This document shows, in pieces, positions 52,221-61,582 of a DNA stretch of 64,000 bases (the first letter of the stretch is position 1; each line of letters opens with the position of its first letter). The translations under genes were made by a program, and so were the position numbers. The DNA is from Bdellovibrio sp. UBA4095 (GTDB lineage: Bacteria > Bdellovibrionota > Bdellovibrionia > Bdellovibrionales > Bdellovibrionaceae). The notes below the pieces were generated by a model. That model made no database searches and had not been told where the DNA came from. It saw only the letters and a list, made by a program, of their open reading frames with translations. The stretch lies in the NCBI GenBank assembly GCA_002381805.1, contig DFXZ01000002.1, positions 1-64,000 on the forward strand, given 5' to 3'.

Positions 52221-53195
52221 TTAATGACTCAAAGCTTTCAAAGATTCTTCAATGGTTTTGATATCTTCCATGCTGGTTGAAGTGGCAACTTTGAAGAACT
52301 CGCCATCAATCTTTTTGATTAGGCCCTGCAAGACTTTTCCCGCGCCACATTCGATCATTTGACCATGCCCAAGCTCTTTCATTGTGAGCATACTTTGGGT
52401 CCAAAGAACCGGAGCAGAAACTTGTCTGATCAGGTTTTCTCGTAAAATTGCGCCTTCAGTCTCTGCTTTTGCATGGAAATTCTGGATAACGGGGAATGCC
52501 GCTGTTTTAAATTCCATCGCAGTCAAAACCATTCTCATTGTATCTTCTGCTGGCTTCATCATTTCGCAGTGAAAAGGTGCGGACACAGAGAGCGGAATCA
52601 TTTTGGCTCGGCGAGGAGCTTCAGAGAAAATCTGTTCAGGTTTGAAGTTGTCTTTTAGCCAGTTGATCGCTTTCATAGAGCCGCTAATAACGACCTGACC
52701 AGGACAGTTGAAATTTGCTGGCGAGAGGGGTCCAAAACCCGAGTTCTTTACGACGTAAGTACAAAGCGTGGCTATCTGGTCAGGTTCGAGCCCAAGAATA
52801 GCGACCATACCGCCTTGACCTACAGGCACAGCCGATTGCATGGCTTGACCACGCGCACGTACAGCTTGCATTGATTCTGCGAATGGAATGACATCCGCAG
52901 CGACTAAGGCCGCATACTCACCGATAGAATGTCCCGCGGCTGCAGAGACCTTCAGGCCAAACTCCTGACGTAAAACTCTTTGAGTGAGGGTCGACACAAG
53001 CAGAAGCGCCGGCTGAGTATTTTCCGTCAATGCTAAATCAGCCTCGCTGCCTTCAAAGCAGAGTTTTTTCATGTCCTGCTTCAGAGCTTCAGAGCCTTCT
53101 TCGAAGATCTGTTGCGCAAGTTTGAAGTTATCGAATAAAAAACGGCCCATGCCAGGTGTCTGGCTGCCTTGTCCTGGGAATACCAAAGTAAACAT
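52221..53195 (-). CDS. fabD: malonyl-CoA-ACP transacylase
   Basis: Transfers malonyl from CoA to ACP, 324 residues. The nucleophile elbow GHSIGEYAAL holds the catalytic serine, and SAPFHCEMM contributes the catalytic His. It lies 3 bases after fabH. Confidence 0.96.
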   Translation of the reverse strand: MFTLVFPGQGSQTPGMGRFLFDNFKLAQQIFEEGSEALKQDMKKLCFEGSEADLALTENTQPALLLVSTLTQRVLRQEFGLKVSAAAGHSIGEYAALVAADVIPFAESMQAVRARGQAMQSAVPVGQGGMVAILGLEPDQIATLCTYVVKNSGFGPLSPANFNCPGQVVISGSMKAINWLKDNFKPEQIFSEAPRRAKMIPLSVSAPFHCEMMKPAEDTMRMVLTAMEFKTAAFPVIQNFHAKAETEGAILRENLIRQVSAPVLWTQSMLTMKELGHGQMIECGAGKVLQGLIKKIDGEFFKVATSTSMEDIKTIEESLKALSH

Positions 53196-53198
53196 TTG

Positions 53199-54194
53199 TT
53201 AGTACCTCAAAAGAACACTGCCGGAAGTCAAACCCGCCCCAAAGGCAGTTAATAGAATAGTCTGACCCCGTTTGATTTTTCCATTCTGAACAGCCCAGTC
53301 AAAGGCTAAAGGAATTGAAGCAGCAGAAGTGTTACCTGTCTCTTGAAGGTAAACAATCATTCGCTCCATTGGGAAATTAAACTGTCCCGCCACGGCTTCA
53401 ATAATTCTCTTATTGGCCTGGTGAGGAATGATCCAGTCGATTTCATCTGGACTCATTTTATTGTATTCAAGGGCTTCTTTACAGCAAAGAGCCATCGTGC
53501 GCACAGCGCTTTTGAAGATCTCGCGACCTTTCATGCTGACATAGTTCAATTTTTTATCGAGCACTTCTTGAGATTGAGGCTGAATGCTGCCACCACCAGG
53601 AAGTGTTAAGAGATCTGCTAGATCGCCATCGGCATGCAAGTGGGTGCTTTCGATAACATTCGTATCGCCTTCGGCAGCTCTGGAAACAATCCAGGCTCCG
53701 GCGCCATCTCCGAAGAGGATGCACGTTTCGCGGTCTTGGTAATTAACGAATCTATGGAGAACCTCAGCGCCAACGACGAGGATGTTTTTGTACATGCCTG
53801 TGCGAATGAATTGGTCGGCGACGGAAACTCCGTAAAGGAAACCTGAGCAGGCGGCATTCAAATCAAAGGCAAATACATTGCGGCAGCCAAGCTTACTTTG
53901 AAGGTAGCAAGCAGTCGAAGGCATTTGTCGGTCACTAGTGACAGTGCCGACAATAATCATGTCAATATCTTCAGGCTTGAGTTTAGCGTCTTCAAGAGCT
54001 TTCTGAGCTGCTTTAACGCTTAGATCAGAGGTTGCTTCGCCCTCGGCAGCGATATGGCGACGTTCGATCCCGGTTCTTTCGACAATCCAATCGTTGCTAG
54101 TATCTACCATTTTTTCGAGATCAAAGTTCGAGAGAACTTTCTCTGGTAAATACGAGCCTATCCCTGCAACACGAGATCGATACATTCCTGCCAT
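53199..54194 (-). CDS. fabH: beta-ketoacyl-ACP synthase III
   Basis: Initiating condensing enzyme using an acyl-CoA primer and malonyl-ACP, 331 residues. The catalytic Cys is in NAACSGFLYG, the His in PHQANKRI, and the Asn in QETGNTSAAS. The start is the ATG at 54194, eight bases after AAGG. plsX, usually between rpmF and fabH, is absent. Confidence 0.97.
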   Translation of the reverse strand: MAGMYRSRVAGIGSYLPEKVLSNFDLEKMVDTSNDWIVERTGIERRHIAAEGEATSDLSVKAAQKALEDAKLKPEDIDMIIVGTVTSDRQMPSTACYLQSKLGCRNVFAFDLNAACSGFLYGVSVADQFIRTGMYKNILVVGAEVLHRFVNYQDRETCILFGDGAGAWIVSRAAEGDTNVIESTHLHADGDLADLLTLPGGGSIQPQSQEVLDKKLNYVSMKGREIFKSAVRTMALCCKEALEYNKMSPDEIDWIIPHQANKRIIEAVAGQFNFPMERMIVYLQETGNTSAASIPLAFDWAVQNGKIKRGQTILLTAFGAGLTSGSVLLRY

Positions 54195-54218
54195 CGAGTC
54201 AACCTTAGATAAAGATTA

Positions 54219-54404
54219 TTATTTAGCTGCGCTGATCTGCTTACCTTTGTAGTAGTAAGCTCCATCGGCACCTTTATTAGCGCGATGAGGACGAACAAGT
54301 TCGCCAGTTTTTTTGTCTACAGCGATAGCTGGAGCTTCCAAACCATCGTGTGAGCGGCGCATGTCACGGCGAGAGCGAGATGTTTTCTTTTTAGGAGTTG
54401 GCAT
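54219..54404 (-). CDS. rpmF: 50S ribosomal protein L32
   Basis: Short basic ribosomal protein of 61 residues: MPTPKKKTSRSRRDMRRSHD is typical of bL32. The zinc cysteines of some L32 proteins are not present, so this is the zinc-free form. The order yceD-rpmF-fab is shared with many proteobacteria. Confidence 0.97.
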   Translation of the reverse strand: MPTPKKKTSRSRRDMRRSHDGLEAPAIAVDKKTGELVRPHRANKGADGAYYYKGKQISAAK

Positions 54405-54541
54405 TTTAACCTCTTTTTGAACATTAATGCTTCAATAAAAACTTAATCCATGAGCCCGCTAGAACAGTCTTTTTGGAGATATTCATCTGTGGGCTTTGCA
54501 AAGCATGCTAATTTAACCAAAGATCATTAAAAATCAACAAT

Positions 54542-55096
54542 TTAATTAATCTTTATATTCTTTAAAACGGAGAACGGACTCTGCGGTTTCGCCTCAGGCA
54601 TTTTTTCTTCGTAGCTAAAGCTGCGTCCTTTCACAGGAATCTTGCAGATAGAGCAATCGCCTTTCTCATCTTCGGGTCCTGCCACATTAAAAGGCGCAGC
54701 AAGCCCAACAACTTCATGAAGGTACTCTCCCATATCAAAAGACTGATCCTCATATTCGGTGGATTCTGGGCCGCCCTGAGGAAGATCACTGACGTGGTTT
54801 ACTTTTGAATATTTTCCATGGCGAGGCTGGCTCTGCTTAGGAATCAAGATCTCGTGATATTTCTCATTCACTGGATAGGGGAATTCAATCCCGCAGCGAG
54901 CACATATTTCGGGAGTTTTCGTACGAACAGTGCCGACCATTTCAAAGTCCCGAGAGTTCAGGGGTTTAATGAAAAACTCGGCCTCATACTGATTAGGACC
55001 GATAAGATCTGCTAAAACAGAGTTTAACTCTCCCGTTTTGCTGTTCCAGATATAAGAACGACCTTCTTCTGGAATATCCATCAGATTGATTTTCAT
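54542..55096 (-). CDS. yceD: DUF177 protein YceD
   Basis: A 184-residue DUF177 (YceD) protein, linked with ribosome/23S rRNA processing in other bacteria. ICARCGIEF and CSIC give a possible zinc pair. It is the first gene of the operon behind a sigma70-like promoter. Confidence 0.85.
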   Translation of the reverse strand: MKINLMDIPEEGRSYIWNSKTGELNSVLADLIGPNQYEAEFFIKPLNSRDFEMVGTVRTKTPEICARCGIEFPYPVNEKYHEILIPKQSQPRHGKYSKVNHVSDLPQGGPESTEYEDQSFDMGEYLHEVVGLAAPFNVAGPEDEKGDCSICKIPVKGRSFSYEEKMPEAKPQSPFSVLKNIKIN

Positions 55097-55132
55097 AAAA
55101 CTCTCCTCAATTCTTTGCGCGCAAGGGACAAA

Positions 55133-55161
55133 GTAATAAAGGATTTGGGACGGCCAGTCAA
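55133..55161 (-). promoter_or_regulatory. sigma70-like promoter of the yceD-rpmF-fab operon
   Basis: Reading on the minus strand, TTGACT (55156-55161) and TATTAC (55133-55138) are separated by exactly 17 bases. Transcription would start near 55126, about 30 bases before the yceD ATG. Confidence 0.65.
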
Positions 55162-55193
55162 TAGCTCGCGCAAGTTATTCATTCGCTGTGAAC

Positions 55194-56129
55194 TTAAAGT
55201 ACCAAATACAGGTCTTTGGCGTTCATGGGTTTCTGAATCAGTTTCAGAGCTCTCATTTGTTTGATCAGAGTGGTCCAGCGCTCTTCTGTCATCTGGCCCA
55301 AGGGTGCGCTCTCAATCAGCGGTTTTTGAATTTCAGAGGCTTTTTCAAATGTGGCCAGGTCCAAGGATCTGTTGAGTTGGGACATGTGTAAGTTTGTAGC
55401 CTTAGGATCCTTCAAGTAGAGCTGCCAGCCTTCAAGAACAGCTTGGTGAAGGCCTTTGACGATTTCTGGTTGTGTTTTCCAGAATTTTTCAGTGACAGCG
55501 AGGACGACTAAATAGGGATTAAATCCTTCATCTGCGATCACAAAATTCTTCGTCTTTTGCCCAGCTTTTTCAGCCGCGACGGGCTCTATTGTTAGGAACC
55601 CTTGCTGAGAAAGTTGTTTATTGTTCAGGAAGCTGCCTACACCACCAGAATAGGGCACCACGCGGGCTTTGGGTTTGCCGAACTTTTGCACTAAAAACGA
55701 ATAATAAGGGAGGCCTGACTGTAGGGACAGTACGCCGTCAGCTGCGAAAACCTCTTTAAGATTTTTAAAATTTCGTTCTGCATGAGTCATTATGATGTAC
55801 GGCGAAGTTTGGTAAACAGCAAAGAGGGCTTTTATTTTATTCTTGGGGTTTCTTTCGTGGGCGAGAACCAATTCATCCGCGCTGACAATAGCGAAATCAA
55901 CTTTACCATTTGCAAGCATTTGGATGGTCGGCGTTCCAGAGCCGCCCTCGAGGATTTTGACTTGCAGACCTTGTTTCTTGTAGAGGTTTTTTAGTTGAGC
56001 CTCATAGAAGCCGCCGAACTCTGGCTCCGCTTTCCAATTCAGTGCTAAAGTAAATGCTTTTTCTTGCGCCTGTATTTTCAGGGACAAAAGAGTAAAAACT
56101 GTTAGAATAGTGGCAAACAAAATCTTCAT
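55194..56129 (-). CDS. NMT1/SsuA-type ABC transporter binding protein
   Basis: Periplasmic substrate-binding protein of the NMT1/THI5-like class, 311 residues, with signal peptide MKILFATILTVFTLLSLKIQA. EPEFGGFYEAQLKNLYKKQGL and GGSGTPTIQMLANGKVDFAIV are the family motifs, as in ThiY and SsuA (hydroxymethylpyrimidine or sulphonate). The permease and ATPase of this class lie 4 kb away at 60.1-61.6 kb on the same strand, separated by three plus-strand genes. They could form one transporter. Confidence 0.88.
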   Translation of the reverse strand: MKILFATILTVFTLLSLKIQAQEKAFTLALNWKAEPEFGGFYEAQLKNLYKKQGLQVKILEGGSGTPTIQMLANGKVDFAIVSADELVLAHERNPKNKIKALFAVYQTSPYIIMTHAERNFKNLKEVFAADGVLSLQSGLPYYSFLVQKFGKPKARVVPYSGGVGSFLNNKQLSQQGFLTIEPVAAEKAGQKTKNFVIADEGFNPYLVVLAVTEKFWKTQPEIVKGLHQAVLEGWQLYLKDPKATNLHMSQLNRSLDLATFEKASEIQKPLIESAPLGQMTEERWTTLIKQMRALKLIQKPMNAKDLYLVL

Positions 56130-56213
56130 AGCTAGCCTTCCTCTTGATACACTTGTTAAGATTCACTGAATCAATAGAATTTGCCAGCACCAACATCGTG
56201 CGCAGGAGCTTTT

Positions 56214-57221
56214 ATGATCAAGAATAAGTTTTCCCTCGATTTTCAATGGCCCACTCGCGAGCCTTTTTTATTTTGCGCGCATCATCTTGATCATTATCCT
56301 GTCGGAACTAAAGAGTTCGGTCCTGAGCATAGCCATCTTAAGGGCCGGAATATGGGGCAGGACTTTCAATTAAAAGACGGCTTTCGTATGTACCATGGTG
56401 CAGTTGTGCCCGGATTCCCCGTTCATCCGCATAGAGGGTTTGAAACTATTACGATCGTACGCAAAGGTTATGTGGATCATGCGGACTCCTTAGGAGCGGC
56501 TGGACGCTATGGCGAAGGTGATGTGCAGTGGATGACTGGCGGAAAAGGTGTACAGCACTCAGAGATGTTTCCACTTTTACACCAAGATAAGGAAAACGTC
56601 GTAGAACTGTTTCAGATTTGGTTGAATTTGCCCAAAAGAAGCAAAATGGTCGATGCTCATTTTAAAATGTTCTGGTCGGAAAAAATACCGCGTGTGATGT
56701 CGGAAGATTCGAAAGTTCGAGTGGATGTCATTGCTGGCGGTTTTGGCGGAGTCAATGCGCTTAGTCCCCCGCCTGAAAGTTGGGCGGCTCAGCCTGAAAA
56801 CGATGTCGTAATCTTACTCATCAAGATGAAACCTCAAGGAAAGCTAAAGTTGCCCCCTTCAAAACTATCGGCCACCCGAACTCTCTATTTCTTCGAGGGA
56901 GAAGGTCTGCGCATGAACAACGAACTTGCTCCTGCAAGATCTGGCTTCGAGGTCGACAGTCAAAAAGAGATTGAACTGGAAGCCAGCGATCAGGAGGTTG
57001 AGGTGCTGGTCCTTCAAGCACGTCCTATCGGCGAGCCGACCGTTCAATACGGACCATTTGTGATGAACTCAAAACAAGATATCATTCAAACCATCGCCGA
57101 ATATCAAAAAGACCAATTCGGAGGGTGGCCTTGGCCGCGCGAAGACATGGTTCACGGCGCAGCCATCGAGAGGTTTGCCAAATATCCCGACGGACGAATT
57201 GAGAAACCGGGAGTAATCTGA
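56214..57221 (+). CDS. pirin family protein
   Basis: Cupin-fold protein of 335 residues. The pirin metal motif is in HPHRGFETI, with further ligands in GKGVQHSEM. Bacterial pirins include quercetin dioxygenases and protein regulators; the role here is open. The ATG at 56214 is chosen because AGGAG lies six bases upstream. It is monocistronic, divergent from the binding-protein gene. Confidence 0.9.
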   Translation: MIKNKFSLDFQWPTREPFLFCAHHLDHYPVGTKEFGPEHSHLKGRNMGQDFQLKDGFRMYHGAVVPGFPVHPHRGFETITIVRKGYVDHADSLGAAGRYGEGDVQWMTGGKGVQHSEMFPLLHQDKENVVELFQIWLNLPKRSKMVDAHFKMFWSEKIPRVMSEDSKVRVDVIAGGFGGVNALSPPPESWAAQPENDVVILLIKMKPQGKLKLPPSKLSATRTLYFFEGEGLRMNNELAPARSGFEVDSQKEIELEASDQEVEVLVLQARPIGEPTVQYGPFVMNSKQDIIQTIAEYQKDQFGGWPWPREDMVHGAAIERFAKYPDGRIEKPGVI

Positions 57222-57284
57222 CGCCATCTGCAAATTAGAGTGATTAAGTTGGCTACTTTGCGTCTGAGCCAGCAGGTATCAGAC

Positions 57285-57303
57285 TTGTCTAGAGATTAGA
57301 CAA
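57285..57303. promoter_or_regulatory. perfect inverted repeat, possible operator
   Basis: TTGTCTA and TAGACAA are separated by GAGAT in the 152-base space between the pirin and 57374 genes. The arms are palindromic like a repressor site. No regulator is encoded nearby. Confidence 0.3.
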
Positions 57304-57373
57304 TCAGCGATTATTTACCGGACCGTTGTGTTGGTGAGGCGCGGAATCCTGATTTCTATTATCTTATGCTACT

Positions 57374-59020
57374 ATGAAAGCACTTATTTATTTCACACTG
57401 GCAATTGGAATTTCGGTTGGCGCTCAAGCGTCCACTTACGGTAAAGAATGGCGGATTATTCAGCGGTCATGGGACGCGCGCCACGAAAAGCTCTTTGGGC
57501 AGTTCGTTACTCGTCTTGGTGAGGCGGTTGAAAAACGCGAGTGCAACCGTGTTGATACTTGCATGAAAAGTACCGCCAATATTTACTATGGCTCTGATCC
57601 GGCAGGCCTCAGATATTATGCCGATTGTGCGGATTTACCTTATTACCTGCGAGGATATTTCGCGTGGAAAAATGGTTTACCTTTTTCCATCGCCAGTGAA
57701 GTCAGACCCAGTCCTTTGAATGCAGATAAAGTTAAGGATGTTCGTTACTCTTTAGAGGGGAATGTCGTTAGCAAACGTCTGGAGGTCTTGACGGCAGGGG
57801 GAGCGAAGGGATCAGTTTATCCTGATGCGTTTCAGATATTAAATTCCGCAATTCCGAATTTAGTTTCTTCGGCGTCGCTTCGTATGGGTGGGTTGTATGA
57901 TACCGACCTGTCTTCTGATTTTTATCCTGTGAAGATTGGTCGTCAGAGCATCCGTCCAGGAACTGTGATTTATGATCCAAATGGACACGTCGCAATTATT
58001 TATAAGGTCACTCAAGACGGACGCGTTTTCTACATTGATGCCCACCCAGACAATTCCTTAACGATGGGTATGTTCACTCCTAAATTCTCTCGTAGCAATC
58101 CGAACCAAGGTGCTGGATTTAAAAACTTCCGTCCGCTCACCCTGGTTGATTCAGTTATGGATGAGAAAGGCGCCTATGCTGGTGGTCGTATCGTGGCCGC
58201 CAAAAACAGCGAGTTAGTAGATTATAGCACTGAGCAATTTTATGGGACACGAAGAGATTCTGCCAACTGGAAGAATGGTTTGTTCATATTTAAGGGTCGT
58301 CAGACAAGCTTTTATGAGTTCGTGCGTCTTAGTTTAACTGAAGGTGAAGCCTATATAGACCCACTTAAAGACATGGCGCAGCTTACAGATGATATCTGTG
58401 TCAGTCTTAAAGACCGCGTCGACGCAGTTGAAGCTGCAAGAGCATCAGGGATTGCCAACAAGCCTCATCCTGCACGCTTGCCTGTGAATATCTACGGAAC
58501 AGAAGGGGAGTGGGAAAATTACGCCACCCCGTCCAGAGATGCTCGTCTTAAAGTGGCTTTTATGGACCTGTTGGAAACGACGAAAAGCAATATCGAGAGA
58601 TTTAAAAAGTACGATCGAATGATTCGTTATTCTGGTGGAAATTTGGCTAAAGATCTTTACGACGTATATAAAGAAAGAGCTCAAGCCTGTCAGTTCTCCT
58701 ACAAAACTTCAAGCGGCCGCCCCGTCGTGATGAACCTGGAGGCTGCTCGGCAAAGACTTTTTGATATGAGTTTTGATCCCTATCATTGCGTCGAGCTTCG
58801 TTGGGGAGCAAGAGTTCGAGGCGAGTTGAACTCTTGTCAGGACGATTCCAACAAGCGCGCTTGGTACGAAAAGGAACAATGGTTACGCAACCAATGGGAG
58901 CGCAACTATGAAGCCCGTATGGACCATAGCTTGGATCAACTCAAGGGCCCAATGCCTGGTGTGGGTTTAGCGAATCCTCCAGATATCGACATTGTCGGTT
59001 TCTTAAAGTCGAAAATGTAA
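57374..59020 (+). CDS. secreted protein with papain-fold-like Cys/His motif
   Basis: A 548-residue exported protein (signal MKALIYFTLAIGISVGAQA). A possible NlpC/P60- or CHAP-like core is seen: Cys85 in ADCADLPYYLRGYFAW and His205 in RPGTVIYDPNGHVAIIYKV, with Asp222 in YIDAHPDN as a third residue. The order Cys, then P-G-x-V, then His is that of NlpC peptidases, which cut murein stem peptides. The C-terminal half (about 300-548) is helical with no known domain. The ATG lacks a good ribosome-binding site. It precedes the CapA gene by 13 bases. Confidence 0.78.
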   Translation: MKALIYFTLAIGISVGAQASTYGKEWRIIQRSWDARHEKLFGQFVTRLGEAVEKRECNRVDTCMKSTANIYYGSDPAGLRYYADCADLPYYLRGYFAWKNGLPFSIASEVRPSPLNADKVKDVRYSLEGNVVSKRLEVLTAGGAKGSVYPDAFQILNSAIPNLVSSASLRMGGLYDTDLSSDFYPVKIGRQSIRPGTVIYDPNGHVAIIYKVTQDGRVFYIDAHPDNSLTMGMFTPKFSRSNPNQGAGFKNFRPLTLVDSVMDEKGAYAGGRIVAAKNSELVDYSTEQFYGTRRDSANWKNGLFIFKGRQTSFYEFVRLSLTEGEAYIDPLKDMAQLTDDICVSLKDRVDAVEAARASGIANKPHPARLPVNIYGTEGEWENYATPSRDARLKVAFMDLLETTKSNIERFKKYDRMIRYSGGNLAKDLYDVYKERAQACQFSYKTSSGRPVVMNLEAARQRLFDMSFDPYHCVELRWGARVRGELNSCQDDSNKRAWYEKEQWLRNQWERNYEARMDHSLDQLKGPMPGVGLANPPDIDIVGFLKSKM

Positions 59021-59033
59021 TTAAAGGCCACTT

Positions 59034-60089
59034 ATGCTGCTTCGGATATTCGTTCTTTTATTATTAAGCTCTTCAGCATTTGCTAACAGTGCTCGTACTG
59101 TGACAATTGCGGCTGTGGGCGATATAATGATGGGAACGAACTATCCTCAAGACGTGCTTCCTGCAGATGGTGGTATCAATCTGTTTAAATATACCAAAGA
59201 GTATATTCAAGCGGCCGACCTTCGGTTGGGAAACCTCGAGGGAGTCTTGTTCGATGGCGAGAAAAGCTACGATAGCAAGGCCGATGGTACCAATCGATAT
59301 CTGTTTCGCACCCCTACTGCTTGGGGGCGTTGGTTGGCAGACGCGGGTTTTAATTTTCTTAGTCTAGCGAATAATCATTCGCGCGACTTCGGCACAGATG
59401 GAATTGCGTCTACGAAAGATATTTTGCGCCGTCATCGTATCCAGTACGCTGCAAAAGATCCTCAAGAAATAGGTGATTTTAATATTCGTGGAATTCGAAT
59501 TGCTGTTATCGCAGTAGACTACTATGCCGGTGCACGCAGCATAACCACTCCCTCCAGTACCTATAAAGAAATACGTGAGCTTCGGAAAAAGTTCGACATT
59601 GTGATCGTCAGTGCCCACGCTGGAGCTGAAGGAAAAGGTGCTGATCGCACGACTGATAAGGATGAGGTTTATCTTGGAGAGAATCGTGGCAATGCAGTTA
59701 AATTTGCGAGAACAGCCATAGAAATGGGAGCCTCGTTCATTGTTATGCATGGACCGCATGTTCCACGAGGGCTGGAAATTTATAACAACAAACTGATTGT
59801 ATATAGTTTAGGAAATTTCCTGACCAGTCGAGGAATGAACGTTCAGGGGCTTGCTGGCATAGCGCCTCTTCTAAGAGCGCAGTTGAATGAAAAAGGTGAT
59901 TTTGTATCGGGCCATATTGGGTCATTCCGGCAAACGCGTGAATACACTTCGACGATATTTGACCAAGGACAAAAGGCCCTGCATATCATTCGCGAGCTTT
60001 CAGAAAAGGACTTTCCACTAAGTTCACCTCGGTTTGACTTGCGTTCAGGAAAGTTCTATCCGCGAATAGATCAGCAGAATCTCTTCTAA
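59034..60089 (+). CDS. CapA family protein (metallophosphatase-like)
   Basis: A 351-residue exported protein (signal MLLRIFVLLLLSSSAFA) of the CapA/PgsA family, with the metal motifs GDIMMG, NLEG, LANNHSRDFG, VSAHAGAEG and MHGPHVPRG. CapA proteins take part in poly-gamma-glutamate handling, but no PgsB/C homologue is here. A phosphoesterase role on capsule or wall material is possible. It is the second gene of a two-gene unit with the Cys/His protein. Confidence 0.87.
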   Translation: MLLRIFVLLLLSSSAFANSARTVTIAAVGDIMMGTNYPQDVLPADGGINLFKYTKEYIQAADLRLGNLEGVLFDGEKSYDSKADGTNRYLFRTPTAWGRWLADAGFNFLSLANNHSRDFGTDGIASTKDILRRHRIQYAAKDPQEIGDFNIRGIRIAVIAVDYYAGARSITTPSSTYKEIRELRKKFDIVIVSAHAGAEGKGADRTTDKDEVYLGENRGNAVKFARTAIEMGASFIVMHGPHVPRGLEIYNNKLIVYSLGNFLTSRGMNVQGLAGIAPLLRAQLNEKGDFVSGHIGSFRQTREYTSTIFDQGQKALHIIRELSEKDFPLSSPRFDLRSGKFYPRIDQQNLF

Positions 60090-60090
60090 T

Positions 60091-60846
60091 TTATTTATCA
60101 AAAGGTCGACGTTGCAGGATCCATTTATTACCAAAAGCCAGCGTTCCCACAAAAATAAGCCCCATTAGCGATAATAACAGTAATGCTGCAAAAACAATAT
60201 CGACTCGCTGTTGAGTTCGCGCAGAGTCAATCATAGCTCCCAGTCCGCCACCAGCGACAAACTCCCCAGCGATTGTTCCCACAATTGAAAGACCAGCTGA
60301 AATTTTAAGTCCGGCATAAATATGGGTGTATGCCCAAGGTAGACGTAGCTTGTAAAGTGTCTGGAGGGCAGAGGCCTGTTGTACTTTAAAAAGATCTAAC
60401 TGAAGCCGTGGTGGGCTTTCCAGTCCAATCAGTGTATTTGCAATCACCGGGAACAGTGACACAATGAAGCTCGAGGCTATGACCGTAGGGCTGCCAAAAC
60501 CAAAATAGATCACAAGCAAGGGCGCAATGGCGATAATGGGCACGGTTTGAAAAAATACTGCGAAAGGTAGTATGGCTCTTTTTAAGAGCTCGGAAAGCGA
60601 AAATACAATTGCGATCAAGCCACCTATCAAAATGCTTAACCCCAATCCTTGAACGGTGTTTGAAAACGACTCTAAGAAAGCATCGGTGAACTCTTTATGA
60701 AGCGTTTTAAGTACTCCTAAGACCATCGATGGGGCTGGTATAAGTGTGTAGCTGATCAAGTCCCAATAAATCATTCCTTCAAGCGCAAGGGCGAGAGTGC
60801 AAAAACTGAAGATCGCCGGGAGGGATTTCTTAAACGTAGAGATCAT
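60091..60846 (-). CDS. ABC transporter permease (SsuC/ThiX-like)
   Basis: Inner-membrane permease of 251 residues with about six transmembrane segments and the EAA-type loop around QQASALQTLYKLRLPWAYTHI. Matches the SsuC/TauC/ThiX group that pairs with NMT1-type binding proteins. Overlaps the ATPase gene by 4 bases. Confidence 0.92.
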   Translation of the reverse strand: MISTFKKSLPAIFSFCTLALALEGMIYWDLISYTLIPAPSMVLGVLKTLHKEFTDAFLESFSNTVQGLGLSILIGGLIAIVFSLSELLKRAILPFAVFFQTVPIIAIAPLLVIYFGFGSPTVIASSFIVSLFPVIANTLIGLESPPRLQLDLFKVQQASALQTLYKLRLPWAYTHIYAGLKISAGLSIVGTIAGEFVAGGGLGAMIDSARTQQRVDIVFAALLLLSLMGLIFVGTLAFGNKWILQRRPFDK

Positions 60847-61580
60847 GATCGCAACCTCATCGAAATCGTCTCGACTTGTTGATTGTACTGCGAAGTGGTG
60901 CGCAGGGTATTGGTTCGTTCGATCGGCAAATCGACTTTATGATCTAAAAGAATCTTTGCGCCAGGAGCTTTCAGACACACGATGCGGTCCGCAAGAAATA
61001 CAGCCTCCGTAATGGAATGAGTCACAAATACCACAGTCATCTTGTCTTGAATCCAGAGATTTCGTAGCTGAATTTGCAATTCAAAACGAGTCATTTCATC
61101 AAGTGCCGCGAAGGGCTCATCCAATAACAAAAGTCGAGGCCGGGTAACTAATGCTCTGGCAAGTGCGGCACGCATCTTCATGCCACCGGATAACTGATGT
61201 GGAAAAAGGGAGGAGGCATCTTGAAGTCCTACCTGCTGTAAAGCGCGTAAAGCCCGTTCCTTTCGTTCATCTTCTGGGGTTACAGATAGTTGCGGATTGA
61301 TCTCAAATGGCAGCAGAACGTTTTCTAAAGCAGTTCTCCAAGCGAGTAAATTCGCCTCCTGAAAGACTAGACTTAGATTCTCTTTGCTGTGTGAAATCTG
61401 GCCGCTCGACAAAGGTTCTAGTTCTGCGAGTAATCTCAAGATAGTGGACTTGCCGCAGCCCGAAGGACCCATAAGGGAAACGAAAGCTCCAGCCTGAATC
61501 TGTAGATCGAGATCTTCAATGACCTTGCGGGAACCGAAAGACTTGTTGAGCCGATGAATCTCGATTGCTTCCGTCGTCAT
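60843..61580 (-). CDS. ABC transporter ATP-binding protein (SsuB/ThiZ-like)
   Basis: ATPase of 245 residues. Walker A GPSGCGKST, signature LSGGMKMRAALARAL, Walker B LLLDEPFAALD, and H-loop VTHSITEA are all present. It is placed between the 2OG oxygenase gene and the permease gene. The ATG at 61580 is preferred over a GTG one codon earlier that overlaps the upstream stop. Confidence 0.93.
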   Translation of the reverse strand: MTTEAIEIHRLNKSFGSRKVIEDLDLQIQAGAFVSLMGPSGCGKSTILRLLAELEPLSSGQISHSKENLSLVFQEANLLAWRTALENVLLPFEINPQLSVTPEDERKERALRALQQVGLQDASSLFPHQLSGGMKMRAALARALVTRPRLLLLDEPFAALDEMTRFELQIQLRNLWIQDKMTVVFVTHSITEAVFLADRIVCLKAPGAKILLDHKVDLPIERTNTLRTTSQYNQQVETISMRLRS

Positions 61581-61582
61581 CA

